From NCBI RefSeq assembly GCF_002188465.1, contig NZ_NINW01000041.1, positions 124,001 through 188,000 on the forward strand: DNA of 64,000 nt. The letters are read 5' to 3'. This DNA is from Pigmentiphaga sp. NML080357 (GTDB lineage Bacteria > Pseudomonadota > Gammaproteobacteria > Burkholderiales > Burkholderiaceae_B). Positions 7,954-16,868 of this stretch are shown piece by piece; position 1 is the first letter of the stretch, and each line of letters begins with the position of its first letter. The position numbers were made by a program, and so were the translations under genes. The notes under the pieces are model-generated. The model worked only from the letters and a program-made list of their open reading frames with translations. It made no database searches and was not told the origin of the DNA.

Positions 7954-9081
7954 ATGAAGATTGGGGTCCCGACTGAAATACGGCCGGGGGAGACGCGTGT
8001 TGCCGCCACGCCGGAAACGGTGAAGAAGCTCACGGCCGGCGACGCCAACCAGGTGCTGGTGCAAGCCGGCGCCGGAGGACAAGCCAGCTTTACCGACGAG
8101 GCCTATGCCGCCGCGGGCGCCACGCTGGTGCCCGATGCCGCGCAAGTCTATGCGCAGGCCGACCTGGTCTTGAAAGTACAGGCGCCGCAGGAATCCGAGC
8201 TCGCGCAGCTGCGAGAGGGCCAGATCCTGCTCGGCATGCTCAATCCGTTCGATGCCGAGGGCCTTACGAAACTCGCCGCCACCGGCGTGACGGGATTCGC
8301 GCTCGAGGCGGCTCCCCGCATCACGCGGGCGCAGAGCCTGGACGTCCTGTCCTCGCAGGCGAACATCGCGGGCTACAAGGCAGTCATCGTGGCCGCCGAT
8401 CACTATGGCCGCTTCATGCCCATGCTGATGACCGCCGCCGGCACCGTCAAGGCGGCGCGCGTGGTGGTGCTGGGCGCCGGCGTGGCGGGCCTGCAGGCCA
8501 TTGCCACCGCCAAGCGGCTGGGCGCGGTGGTCGAGGCCTCCGACGTGCGCCCCGCCGCCAAGGAACAGATCGAATCGCTGGGGGCCAAGTTCATCGACGT
8601 GCCCTACGAGACCGACGAGGAACGCGAGATCGCCCAAGGAGTGGGCGGCTATGCGCGCCCCATGCCGGCCGCGTGGATGGCGCGCCAGGCGGCGCTCGTG
8701 GCCGAGCGGTGCAGACAGGCCGACATCGTCATCACGACGGCATTGATCCCGGGCCGCCCTGCGCCCGTCCTCGTCAGCGAAGAGACGGTCGCCGGCATGA
8801 AGCCGGGCTCGGTCATCGTCGACCTCGCCGTCGAACGCGGCGGCAACTGCCCGCTGTCCAAGCCCGATCAGGTGGTCGAAGCGCACGGCGTGAAGATCGT
8901 CGGCTACACCAACCTCGCCGCCCGCGTGGCGACCGACGCATCGGCCCTCTACGCCCGCAACCTGCTGGATTTCCTGAAGCTGGTCGTCGCCAAGGATGGC
9001 GCGCCGGCCATCCAGCGCGAAGACGAGATCGTCGCCGCCTGCATGGTGTGCGATGCCCATCGTGTGCTGAGGAACAAGTAA
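7954..9081 (+). CDS. pntAA: NAD(P) transhydrogenase subunit alpha, domain I (PntAA)
   Basis: 375 residues: the NAD(H)-binding domain I of the proton-translocating transhydrogenase. The start [20 protein letters not shown] and the Rossmann segment [20 protein letters not shown] are typical, and RQAD and [14 protein letters not shown] loops are present. There is no membrane segment, so this is the three-gene (alpha1, alpha2, beta) layout known from Rhodospirillum. The ATG at 7954 follows GAGGAGAG. The stop overlaps pntAB by one base (TAATG). The complex moves hydride from NADH to NADP+ driven by proton influx, supplying NADPH. Confidence 0.96.
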   Translation: MKIGVPTEIRPGETRVAATPETVKKLTAGDANQVLVQAGAGGQASFTDEAYAAAGATLVPDAAQVYAQADLVLKVQAPQESELAQLREGQILLGMLNPFDAEGLTKLAATGVTGFALEAAPRITRAQSLDVLSSQANIAGYKAVIVAADHYGRFMPMLMTAAGTVKAARVVVLGAGVAGLQAIATAKRLGAVVEASDVRPAAKEQIESLGAKFIDVPYETDEEREIAQGVGGYARPMPAAWMARQAALVAERCRQADIVITTALIPGRPAPVLVSEETVAGMKPGSVIVDLAVERGGNCPLSKPDQVVEAHGVKIVGYTNLAARVATDASALYARNLLDFLKLVVAKDGAPAIQREDEIVAACMVCDAHRVLRNK

Positions 9082-9410
9082 TGGAACTCATCGACCACAC
9101 CATCATCAACCTGATCATCTTCGTGCTGGCCATCTACGTGGGCTACCACGTCGTCTGGAACGTCACCCCCGCCCTGCATACGCCGCTGATGGCGGTGACC
9201 AACGCCATTTCGGCCATCATCATCGTCGGCGCCATGCTTGCCGCGGCCCTGACCGATACGGGCCTGGGCAAGGCCATGGGCGTGCTGGCCGTGGCGCTGG
9301 CCGCGGTCAACGTGTTCGGCGGCTTCCTCGTCACGCGGCGCATGCTGGAGATGTTCCGCAAGAAGCCCAAGGCTGCCCCGGCCGGCGCGTCCAAGCAGGA
9401 GGCCCGCTGA
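9081..9410 (+). CDS. pntAB: NAD(P) transhydrogenase subunit alpha 2, membrane part (PntAB)
   Basis: 109 residues with three hydrophobic segments (about 10-28, 38-57 and 62-82) forming part of the proton channel domain II. The small basic tail [12 protein letters not shown] is cytoplasmic. The start is inside the TAATG overlap with pntAA and the stop inside a TGATG overlap with pntB, so the three genes are translationally coupled. Size and order match the three-subunit transhydrogenases of alpha- and betaproteobacteria. Confidence 0.95.
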   Translation: MELIDHTIINLIIFVLAIYVGYHVVWNVTPALHTPLMAVTNAISAIIIVGAMLAAALTDTGLGKAMGVLAVALAAVNVFGGFLVTRRMLEMFRKKPKAAPAGASKQEAR

Positions 9411-10843
9411 TGCTTTCGCTCAACGTCGTCACCCTGCTGTACCTCGTCGCCTCGGTATGTTTCATCCAGGCGCTCAAGGGACTCTCGCACCCCACGACTT
9501 CCCGCATGGGCAACACCTTCGGCATGATCGGCATGGCGATCGCCGTGCTGACCACCGCCGCGCTCATCGCCAAGCTGAGCGGCGAACCCATCGCCGGGCT
9601 GGGCTGGGTGGTGCTCGGGCTCCTGGTGGGCGGCACCGCCGGCACCATCATGGCCAAGCGCGTGGAAATGACCAAGATGCCCGAGCTGGTGGCCTTCATG
9701 CACAGCATGATCGGTCTGGCCGCGGTATTCATCGCCATTGCGGCGGTGGCCGAGCCGCACGCCTTCGGCATCGCCGGTCCGGGGCTTCCCATCCCCACCG
9801 GCAACCGCATCGAACTGTTTATCGGCACCTTCGTCGGCGCGATCACCTTCTCCGGTTCGGTCATCGCCTTCGGCAAGCTCTCGGGCCGCTACAAGTTGCG
9901 CGTGTTCCGTGGCGCGCCGGTGGTGTTCGCCGGCCAGCACATGCTGAACCTGCTCCTGGCGATCGTCATGGTGGCCTGCGGCATCTGGTTCGCCGTCACG
10001 CAGCAATGGACGCCCTACGTGATCATGACCGCCATCGCCTTCGTGCTGGGCGTGCTCATCATCATTCCCATCGGCGGCGCCGACATGCCGGTGGTGGTGT
10101 CGATGCTGAACAGCTACTCGGGCTGGGCGGCCGCGGGCATCGGGTTTTCGCTCAACAACCCCATGCTCATCATCGCCGGCTCGCTGGTGGGTTCGTCGGG
10201 CGCGATCCTGTCCTACATCATGTGCAAGGCGATGAACCGCTCGTTCTTCAACGTGATCCTGGGCGGTTTCGGCGGCGACGCCTCGGCCGGCGCGGCGGCC
10301 GGCGACCAGCAGCAGCGCAGCGTGAAATCGGGCAGCCCCGATGATGCGGCCTTCATGCTGACCAATGCCGAGACCGTGGTGATCGTGCCAGGCTACGGCC
10401 TGGCGGTGGCCCGCGCCCAGCATGCGCTCAAGGAACTCACCACCAAGCTGACCGAGAAAGGCGTGGACGTGAAATACGCCATCCATCCGGTGGCCGGCCG
10501 CATGCCCGGGCACATGAACGTGCTGCTGGCCGAGGCCGAGGTACCCTACGACCAGGTGTTCGAAATGGAGGACATCAACTCCGAGTTCGGACAGGTCGAC
10601 GTGGTGCTGGTGCTGGGCGCCAACGACGTGGTGAACCCCGCCGCGAAGAACGACCCCAAGTCGCCCATCGCGGGCATGCCCATTCTCGAGGCCTACAAGG
10701 CGCGCACCATCATCGTCAACAAGCGGTCGATGGCGGCGGGCTACGCGGGCCTGGACAACGAACTGTTCTACCTGGACAAGACCATGATGGTGTTCGGCGA
10801 CGCGAAGAAGGTCGTCGAGGACATGGTCAAGGCCGTGGAGTAA
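9410..10843 (+). CDS. pntB: NAD(P) transhydrogenase subunit beta (PntB)
   Basis: 477 residues. The N-terminal half carries the remaining membrane helices of domain II (about nine hydrophobic segments up to residue 265). The C-terminal half is the NADP(H)-binding domain III (VVIVPGYGLAVARAQHALKE, HPVAGRMPGHMNVLLAEAEV, GANDVVNPAA, then the KRSMAAGYAGLDN loop). It acts in the inner membrane with PntAA and PntAB. Its last 17 bases overlap the 3' end of the convergent alpha/beta hydrolase gene, so no terminator fits between them. Confidence 0.96.
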   Translation: MLSLNVVTLLYLVASVCFIQALKGLSHPTTSRMGNTFGMIGMAIAVLTTAALIAKLSGEPIAGLGWVVLGLLVGGTAGTIMAKRVEMTKMPELVAFMHSMIGLAAVFIAIAAVAEPHAFGIAGPGLPIPTGNRIELFIGTFVGAITFSGSVIAFGKLSGRYKLRVFRGAPVVFAGQHMLNLLLAIVMVACGIWFAVTQQWTPYVIMTAIAFVLGVLIIIPIGGADMPVVVSMLNSYSGWAAAGIGFSLNNPMLIIAGSLVGSSGAILSYIMCKAMNRSFFNVILGGFGGDASAGAAAGDQQQRSVKSGSPDDAAFMLTNAETVVIVPGYGLAVARAQHALKELTTKLTEKGVDVKYAIHPVAGRMPGHMNVLLAEAEVPYDQVFEMEDINSEFGQVDVVLVLGANDVVNPAAKNDPKSPIAGMPILEAYKARTIIVNKRSMAAGYAGLDNELFYLDKTMMVFGDAKKVVEDMVKAVE

Positions 10844-11708
10844 GCAGCGCCCGTAGCGTCGAGATCAGCGCCAGCGGTTGGTCCAGCATCACATAGTGAT
10901 AGGACTCCGGGACGACGATCGGCCCGCGTCCATGCCGCAGGCAGGCAACGGTGCGTTCCGCGTCCTGCTGGCGGACCACGGCGCTGAACTCGCCACGCAC
11001 GTAGTCCACGGGGACATCCAGCCCGCGCAGCAGTCCGCCCATGTCCGGCTCGTGCGGTCCGGGCGGCAGGAACGGATCGAATTTCCATAGCCAGCCCTGC
11101 CCTACCGGACGCAGCGAAAAGCGCGCCACGTGATCCAGCAGGAAATCGTTATCGCATGGCTGCCCGGGTGTCAGCCGATAGCGGGCCCTGGCACTGGCGA
11201 AATCGGGATAAGGCTCGGTGCGAGGCCGGCGGGGCGGCGATGCCGAGCTGGGCGGGCTATCGGCGAAACGGCAGATGCTGTCGACCGCCACCACGTGCCG
11301 GATCCTGCCGGGAAACTCCGCGGCGGCCCGCAATGCACGGGCGCCGCCGAAGCTGTGCCCGACCACCGCGGCTGGCCCGAGTCCGGCATCGTCGATGACC
11401 GCCGCGATATCCGCGGCGAAACCCAGGGCGCTGTAGGCCTGGCGATGACCGCTGTCGCCCATGCCTGAGAGGTCGATGGCCGCGACTCGGTAGCGGTCGG
11501 CGAAGTATGGTGCGATGAAATCCCAATAGCGCGCATGCGCCCGGTAGCCGTGGACGAACAGCAGGCCCGGCCGCGTCCGGTGCTCCAGCCCCCACCCCAG
11601 GTAGTGCAGGCGCACGCCGTCCGACGTAACGAACCGCGACTCGGCCGGCCATGCCAGCGCACGCTCGAACCAGGCCGGCACGCCGGTTCCGGGCTTGCCC
11701 TCGATCAT
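10827..11708 (-). CDS. Alpha/beta fold hydrolase
   Basis: A 293-residue alpha/beta hydrolase. The oxyanion region LLFVHGYRAHARYWDF, the nucleophile elbow VVGHSFGG, and a C-terminal histidine in PESYHYVMLDQP give a complete-looking triad. The start is the ATG inside an ATGA overlap with the enoyl-CoA hydratase stop; the open frame upstream is only that gene read out of frame. Co-translation with an enoyl-CoA hydratase, and a divergent acyl-CoA ligase, suggest it hydrolyses an ester, thioester or lactone within an acyl-CoA degradation route. The exact substrate is unknown. It shares 17 bases with convergent pntB. Confidence 0.88.
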   Translation of the reverse strand: MIEGKPGTGVPAWFERALAWPAESRFVTSDGVRLHYLGWGLEHRTRPGLLFVHGYRAHARYWDFIAPYFADRYRVAAIDLSGMGDSGHRQAYSALGFAADIAAVIDDAGLGPAAVVGHSFGGARALRAAAEFPGRIRHVVAVDSICRFADSPPSSASPPRRPRTEPYPDFASARARYRLTPGQPCDNDFLLDHVARFSLRPVGQGWLWKFDPFLPPGPHEPDMGGLLRGLDVPVDYVRGEFSAVVRQQDAERTVACLRHGRGPIVVPESYHYVMLDQPLALISTLRALLTPRP

Positions 11709-12466
11709 CCTCGGTCCACCCTGGCTCGAGGCTGGGCGCCTGCGCCATCCACCACCGAGGCATGGCGGCCGGACTGCGCAATGTCCATCCTCGCTTCGGC
11801 GACGAGCTGCAGGTGGCGTGCGATGGCTGCGCGCCGCTCGGCCAGCACCAGCCGCTTGGTCAGCCGCGTGGCTCGCATCGAATTGCCGGACAACGATCGC
11901 GCCAACGCAAGCGCCTCGGCATAGGGATCCGGCACGACGCGGTTGACCAGGCGGATCTCCCGGGCCTCCTCGGCCGTATAAGCGCGTCCCGTCAGCATGA
12001 TCTCCAGCGCGGCGGCTTCGCCCACGATGCCCGGCAAGGTGATGTCGCTGATGCCGGACAGCATGCCGTGCTCGACCTCGGGAAAGGCCAGGCGCGCGTC
12101 GGGACCGGCTATGCGCATGTCGCAATGGATGGCCAGCGTCAGCCCGAAGCCGATCACATAGCCATGCAACGCCGCCACGACCGGCTTGGTCAGTTCCACG
12201 CCCACCGACGGTATGGCATTGGCCAGGGTCTCGGTGTCGACCGTGCGTCCCGTGGCCTTCATTTCCTTGAAATCCGATCCCGCCGAGAACGCCTTGGGGC
12301 CCGCGCCGCGTACCACGATCGCCCTCACATCGTCGCGCGCCTCGGCCTTTCGCCAGATGTCTGCCAGGGCCGCCTTGTGAGCGGCATCCAACGCATTCAG
12401 GCGCTCGGGCCGGTTCAGGGTGACGACAAACACGCCGTCGCCCATGCCTTCGAATTCGATGCTCAT
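11705..12466 (-). CDS. Enoyl-CoA hydratase/isomerase family protein
   Basis: A 253-residue crotonase-fold protein. The CoA/oxyanion motifs are NRPERLNALD near residue 20, GPKAFSAGSDFKEM (first oxyanion glycine loop) and KPVVAALHGYVIGFGLTLAI. It hydrates or isomerises enoyl-CoA esters. The ATG at 12466 is set by GGAAGGAG, 5 bases upstream; an in-frame ATG 15 bases earlier overlaps that ribosome site. The stop overlaps the downstream hydrolase (ATGA). The divergent acyl-CoA synthetase at 12597 probably activates the pathway substrate. The 5' leader contains a long hairpin that includes the ribosome site. Confidence 0.9.
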   Translation of the reverse strand: MSIEFEGMGDGVFVVTLNRPERLNALDAAHKAALADIWRKAEARDDVRAIVVRGAGPKAFSAGSDFKEMKATGRTVDTETLANAIPSVGVELTKPVVAALHGYVIGFGLTLAIHCDMRIAGPDARLAFPEVEHGMLSGISDITLPGIVGEAAALEIMLTGRAYTAEEAREIRLVNRVVPDPYAEALALARSLSGNSMRATRLTKRLVLAERRAAIARHLQLVAEARMDIAQSGRHASVVDGAGAQPRARVDRG

Positions 12467-12472
12467 CGATGC

Positions 12473-12509
12473 TCCTTCCATGCCTGCGCGTCGAGACAGG
12501 CGTGGAAGG
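12473..12509 (-). promoter_or_regulatory. 5'-UTR hairpin overlapping the ribosome site of the enoyl-CoA hydratase gene
   Basis: On the plus strand CCTTCCATGCCTG (12474-12486) and CAGGCGTGGAAGG (12497-12509) form a 13-bp inverted repeat with one mismatch and a 10-base loop. In the minus-strand transcript the 3' arm contains GGAAGG of the Shine-Dalgarno GGAAGGAG. Folding would therefore partly hide the ribosome site. Confidence 0.45.
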
Positions 12510-12596
12510 GCATTCTAGGAATAGTTTGTATAGAGCACAACATGTGTTTATTATGAACATACCGCCCAGGGCCGACAGGCTGCCGCCCATCCATCC

Positions 12597-14129
12597 ATGA
12601 ACATCCCCACGCTTCTCGAACAGGCCGGCAGGACCTGGCCCGATCGTTGCGCATTGATCGACGCGGATAGCGGCCGGCGCTATGGCTTCCCGGAACTGGT
12701 CCGCGCGATATTCGGGTTCTCGCACCGGCTGCTCGCGGCATTCGACACCCGCCCGGGCGACCGCATCGCGCTGCTGGGAGACGCCACGCCCGACTTCCTG
12801 TTCGCCGACTACGGCGTCATGAGCGCGGGCCGCGTCAGGGTGTCGCTGGATCCTGCCCTCGATCCGGCCGAGCTGCTGGCCCAGTTGCGCGATTCCGAAG
12901 CTCGCGTGCTGCTGTATTGCCCGCCCTACTCCGCGCGGATAGAAGCGCTGGGCCCGGACCTGGAGGCTTGCGGCATCGATGCCCGCCCGCTCGAAAGCCT
13001 CGCCCCGGCGCCGGACCCGGCCGGGTCCGGCCCGCCCATCCCGTGCGAACCGGACTGGATCGCGGCGCTGAACTATACGGGCGGCACCACGGGCACGCCC
13101 AAGGCAGTCGTGCATACGCACGCCACCTACTGCGCCGCCCTACACAACATCGCCAAGGCGCGCCGCCCGTGGACGGGCGACCGGATGCTCAACGTACGGC
13201 CGCTCTGGCCGATCGCGGCAATTTCGCTGCTTGCGCACCTGCTGCAAGGCGGCACGCTGATTCTGGGATCCCATTTCGATCCTCGGCGCTTCCTCGAACT
13301 GGTGGAGCGATACCGGCCGACCTGCACGTCGCTGGTGCCCACGCACCTGGTCCGCATACTTCGGTTGTTGCCGGATGTCCGCGCCGATCTCGGCTCGCTG
13401 TCGTGCATAGAAATCGGCGCGGCGGCCATGCCGCCGGAATTGTTCGAACAGGCGGTCTCCGTCTTCGGTCCTGTCTTCTCCGTCATCTATGGCCTGACGG
13501 AAGCTCCTTGGACCTGCTATCGTCCCCCGCCCGCCGCCTCGGAACTGCTGGCCGATCCCGCCGGCACGCTCGGCCTGGTCGGGCCTGCCACCGACCTGGC
13601 AGAGGTCGCCATCGGCGATGGCCAAGCGCGCCTGCCACCCGGAACGACCGGCGAAGTGTTGATACGCGGCCCCCATGTCATGCGGGGTTACTGGAACCAG
13701 CCGGAGCTGACTGCGGCCGTGATCGAAGACGGCTGGTTCCATACAGGCGACCTGGGCTGCCTCGATGTCCAGGGGCGGCTGCGCATACAGGGCCGGGCCA
13801 AGGCCGTCATCCGGACCGGCGGCAAGTCGGTGCAGCCCGACGAAGTGGAGCAAGTGCTGTGCAGCCATCCGTGGGTGCTGGAGGCCGCGGTCGTCGGCGT
13901 CGCGGATCCCGAATGGGGCGAGATCGTCGCCGCGGCGGTCGTGGCGCGGCCTGGCGCCCGCCTGAACGGCGAGGAACTGGCTGCGCTCTGCCGGGAGCGC
14001 CTGTCCTCGCACAAGCGCCCCAAGCGAATGCTGTTCATGGACGCCCTGCCGCGCTCTCACTACGGTAAAGTGTTGACCCGGAAAGTCCAGGACGCGATAG
14101 CCGCCTACGGGGCCGTCCGCCGGGATTGA
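12597..14129 (+). CDS. AMP-dependent acyl-CoA synthetase/ligase
   Basis: A 510-residue ANL-superfamily adenylating enzyme that forms acyl-AMP and then acyl-CoA. The P-loop-like A3 motif YTGGTTGTPKAVVHTH is at about residue 160. The A5 motif YGLTEAP is present, and A7-A8 reads WFHTGDLGCLDVQGRLRIQG followed by IRTGGKSVQPDEVEQ. The A10 lysine lies in the C-terminal SHYGKVLTRK. Length is normal for medium-chain or aromatic acyl-CoA ligases. It is divergent from the enoyl-CoA hydratase/hydrolase operon, with 130 bp between. An IclR regulator follows 61 bases downstream. The acid substrate is not predictable. Confidence 0.92.
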   Translation: MNIPTLLEQAGRTWPDRCALIDADSGRRYGFPELVRAIFGFSHRLLAAFDTRPGDRIALLGDATPDFLFADYGVMSAGRVRVSLDPALDPAELLAQLRDSEARVLLYCPPYSARIEALGPDLEACGIDARPLESLAPAPDPAGSGPPIPCEPDWIAALNYTGGTTGTPKAVVHTHATYCAALHNIAKARRPWTGDRMLNVRPLWPIAAISLLAHLLQGGTLILGSHFDPRRFLELVERYRPTCTSLVPTHLVRILRLLPDVRADLGSLSCIEIGAAAMPPELFEQAVSVFGPVFSVIYGLTEAPWTCYRPPPAASELLADPAGTLGLVGPATDLAEVAIGDGQARLPPGTTGEVLIRGPHVMRGYWNQPELTAAVIEDGWFHTGDLGCLDVQGRLRIQGRAKAVIRTGGKSVQPDEVEQVLCSHPWVLEAAVVGVADPEWGEIVAAAVVARPGARLNGEELAALCRERLSSHKRPKRMLFMDALPRSHYGKVLTRKVQDAIAAYGAVRRD

Positions 14130-14190
14130 ACGCGGCGGCCGCCAGTCCCCCGCGGCGTTTTGCCACCCCTACCCTTATCGAGCGCTAGCC

Positions 14191-14967
14191 TTGCAGACGA
14201 CGCCAGAACAACGCCAGTCCGATGCCGACGGCACCGGGCGGGTCCAGTCCATAGACCGTGCCTTCGTGGTGCTGCGCGAACTGGCCACCACGCCCCAAGG
14301 CGCCACCGCGCTGGACCTGTCCCGCCGCACGGGCATAGAGCGGACCACGGTACATCGACTGCTCAAGACCCTCGTTCACTGGGGCATGGTCACCGCGGAC
14401 GACGGTGTCTACGCACTCGGGCCCGAGTGCCTGCTATTCGCCACGGCGCATGCCAGCCGGCTCAACGTGAGCCGGGCGGCGCTGCCGTATGCCGTCGAGT
14501 TGCAGGAAAAAGTGCTGCAGGGCCGCTCCGCTCTGGTTTCGATCTCCGTACCGGCGCGCGATCGGGTCATCATCGTCGAACGCATCTGGACACCGCACAC
14601 GCCGATGAACGTCATCATCGACATCGGCAACCAGTTTCTCATCGACGACTGCGCCAGCGGCAAATCCATTCTTTCGACCTATCCCGACGAGCTCTGCATC
14701 GCGACCCTCGGCCAGGCCCGTTTCGACAAGGTCCGCCCCGCGCTGCGCAAGATCCGGCAGGCGGGAGGGTTCTGCGCCACCGTGGGACGCTACAAGCGCG
14801 GCCTGGCCTCGCTGGCCTGTCCCTTCCGGGGACGGGGCTCGGCGGCGCAAGGTGCCATCGTCGTATCCGGCCTGGACCTCGACGACTGTCTGGACATGGA
14901 CTCGGCGCTGGCGCAGCACTTGCACCGCGCCTGCGAAAACGTCTCGGCGGCGCTGCAGCACGGCTGA
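14191..14967 (+). CDS. IclR family transcriptional regulator
   Basis: 258 residues: an N-terminal winged HTH (SIDRAFVVLRELATTPQGAT, LDLSRRTGIERTTVHRLLKT) and a C-terminal IclR effector domain (LPYAVELQEKVLQGRSALVS, DDCASGKSILSTY). The frame begins with TTG at 14191; no better start with a clear ribosome site is seen, and the HTH would be lost with the next ATG, so the exact start is uncertain. It lies downstream of the acyl-CoA ligase and convergent with the racemase gene. It may bind the direct repeats upstream of the Bug-racemase operon at 16778-16812. Confidence 0.88.
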   Translation: MQTTPEQRQSDADGTGRVQSIDRAFVVLRELATTPQGATALDLSRRTGIERTTVHRLLKTLVHWGMVTADDGVYALGPECLLFATAHASRLNVSRAALPYAVELQEKVLQGRSALVSISVPARDRVIIVERIWTPHTPMNVIIDIGNQFLIDDCASGKSILSTYPDELCIATLGQARFDKVRPALRKIRQAGGFCATVGRYKRGLASLACPFRGRGSAAQGAIVVSGLDLDDCLDMDSALAQHLHRACENVSAALQHG

Positions 14968-14979
14968 GGCCGCGTTGGC

Positions 14980-15696
14980 TCAAGCCGCGGGATAGCGGCG
15001 CGGACGCAGGCCGGCGTGGAACCAGTTGATCAGAGACACGCCATCGAACACGGGCACGCCGAAGCGTTCGACGATGTCGGCGCTAAACGGCGTCATGTTG
15101 GCGCACTCGGACACGATGGCGCCAACGTCGGGATGGCTGCGCAGCAGGCGATCCGCCGCCTCGAGCACCTCGGCGCGCATCTCGCCGTACCGGGAAGCGA
15201 CGTCGCCGGACTTGATCGCCGTCACGAACACGGAATCGGCAGGCATGCCCTCCACCGGCGTGCCGGCATCCACCCCCACGGCTTCGAGATGCGAAGCATG
15301 CAGGCTTTCCTGGCTGAAGGTCAGAATGCCCACCCGCTTGCCCGGCGCGATCAATCGCTCCACCATCGGTACCTGCAACAGGCTGCTGGAGGCCACCGGA
15401 ACGCCGCACGCGGCAGCCAGCTCCCGCTGGTACAAGGCCAGAAAACCGCAAGTCGTCGCAATGCCGTCCACGCCACCGTCAACCAGGTCCCGCGCCGCGG
15501 CCTTGAAATCGTCCAGCAGCCCCGACGATTCGAGGGCCATCATCTTGTCCGGCGTCGCGCCTTCGACGACCCGGTACTGAACAGGGAAGTCCCAGGTTCC
15601 CGCATGGCCGACATCGCCGGGCAGCCGGCAGAACCCGGTCTTCACCATCAGGATCCCGACGGTCACGCCGTGGAAAGTTTTCTTGCGCCTAACCAC
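14980..15696 (-). CDS. Aspartate/glutamate (hydantoin) racemase family protein
   Basis: About 238 residues of the Asp/Glu racemase superfamily. The two catalytic-type cysteines are in IATTCGFLALYQ and IVSECANMTPF. These cytosolic enzymes racemise amino acids or hydantoins, or act as maleate isomerases and decarboxylases. GTG at 15696 is chosen because AAGGAGGA lies 7 bases upstream, inside the longer frame that would start with ATG at 15714. It follows a Bug receptor gene by about 36 bases on the same strand, a recurrent pairing in Bordetella-like genomes. The actual reaction is not predictable. Confidence 0.85.
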   Translation of the reverse strand: MVRRKKTFHGVTVGILMVKTGFCRLPGDVGHAGTWDFPVQYRVVEGATPDKMMALESSGLLDDFKAAARDLVDGGVDGIATTCGFLALYQRELAAACGVPVASSSLLQVPMVERLIAPGKRVGILTFSQESLHASHLEAVGVDAGTPVEGMPADSVFVTAIKSGDVASRYGEMRAEVLEAADRLLRSHPDVGAIVSECANMTPFSADIVERFGVPVFDGVSLINWFHAGLRPRRYPAA

Positions 15697-15732
15697 CCTG
15701 CTTCCTCCTTCCATCCCGCTTTCCCCGCAGAC

Positions 15733-16710
15733 TCACTTCGGCTCGATCTTCGCATCCGCGACGGCCTGCGCGTATTTCTTGCTCTCCTGCTGGACATAGT
15801 TGCCGAATTGCTTGCCGGTGACGGTGCCGGCGACCATCCCTTGCTTGTCGAGCCAGGCCTTGAACTGCGGCGAGCCCAGCACCTTGGTCAAGGCCGCCTG
15901 GATGCGGCCGGACACCGGCTCCGGTATGCCGGCGGGCCCCCACATGCCGTACCACGAGACGAAGTCCATGTTCGGCACGCCGGCCTCGCTCAGGGTAGGC
16001 ACCGAGGGCAGCAACGCGCTACGACGCTCGCCGGTCACTGCAATTGCCTTCAGGCGGCCGGTGCTGACGAAAGGCAGGGTGGTCAGTACGGGATCCATGA
16101 TCGCACTGAGCTGGCCGCCCACGATGTCGGTCAGCGCCGGTGCGGATCCTTTGTAGATCACCATGGGAATCGACGTGCCGGCGCGGACGTTGAAGGTTTC
16201 CATGGCCAGGTGGCCGCCCGAGCCGAATCCCCCGACGCCGAAATTGATCTTGTCCGGATGCGCTTTCGCCTGCTTGATGAAATCGCCCACGGTGTTGATC
16301 CCGCTCTGGGGCGAGACGACGAAGACCAGGGGCGTGCTCGCCACCATGCCGATCGGGGTGAAATCCTTGTGCAGATCGAAGCGCTGCTTCTCTTTCATCA
16401 CCAGCGGATTGACGATGACCGTGCTGGCGGTCAGGAGCAGGACATGGCCATCGGGCTCCGAGCCGGCCACATATTCGGCGCCGATGTTGCCCGACGCCCC
16501 GGCGCGGTTCTCGACCACCACCTGCTGGCCGAACTCCTCGGACAACTGCGCGGCAAGCGCGCGGGACAAGGCATCCACGGTGCCGCCAGGCACATAGGGC
16601 GCAACGATGCGAACGGGCTTGGTGGGGAACCCCTGCGCCGATACCGCAGCTGCCGTAAAAGCGAATGCCGCGGCGACCGTGCGGACTGCCATTTTCTTCA
16701 TCACCATCAT
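15733..16710 (-). CDS. Bug/TctC family tripartite tricarboxylate receptor protein
   Basis: 325 residues. A signal peptide (MMVMKKMAVRT, hydrophobic run, AVSAQG) precedes the family start FPTKPVRIVAPYVPGGTVDA. VVENRAGASGNIGAEYVAGS and DGHVLLLTAST are the characteristic ligand-loop segments. It binds a carboxylate-type solute in the periplasm. No TctA/TctB membrane partner is nearby, so it is an orphan receptor. The ATG at 16710 is favoured by GGGGGAAG upstream. It heads an operon with the racemase; an IclR regulator is convergent nearby. Confidence 0.92.
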   Translation of the reverse strand: MMVMKKMAVRTVAAAFAFTAAAVSAQGFPTKPVRIVAPYVPGGTVDALSRALAAQLSEEFGQQVVVENRAGASGNIGAEYVAGSEPDGHVLLLTASTVIVNPLVMKEKQRFDLHKDFTPIGMVASTPLVFVVSPQSGINTVGDFIKQAKAHPDKINFGVGGFGSGGHLAMETFNVRAGTSIPMVIYKGSAPALTDIVGGQLSAIMDPVLTTLPFVSTGRLKAIAVTGERRSALLPSVPTLSEAGVPNMDFVSWYGMWGPAGIPEPVSGRIQAALTKVLGSPQFKAWLDKQGMVAGTVTGKQFGNYVQQESKKYAQAVADAKIEPK

Positions 16711-16777
16711 GAACACTTCCCCCTTGCCGATTGAAAGGGCCGGACATCTCCCGCAGATACTCCGGGCTTTTCGTCGA

Positions 16778-16812
16778 TTGTTCGCAATATGGACAAGTTG
16801 TGCGAATAATGG
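16778..16812 (-). promoter_or_regulatory. Direct repeats two helical turns apart upstream of the Bug-racemase operon
   Basis: TTGTTCGCAATATGG (16778-16792) and TTGTGCGAATAATGG (16798-16812) match at 11 of 15 positions and are exactly 20 bp apart. They lie 68-102 bp upstream of the Bug start, consistent with binding of a dimeric activator or repressor on one face of the helix. Confidence 0.4.
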
Positions 16813-16868
16813 GTAGGTTATGCGCGTGCCTTTATTCGGTCAACGAATTTCTGGGTAGATGCTTATGG

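Noticed and set aside
10827-13121. Single 764-residue protein containing the alpha/beta hydrolase
   Set aside because: The upstream part is the hydratase gene read out of frame. The ATGA overlap and family start place the hydrolase start at 11708.
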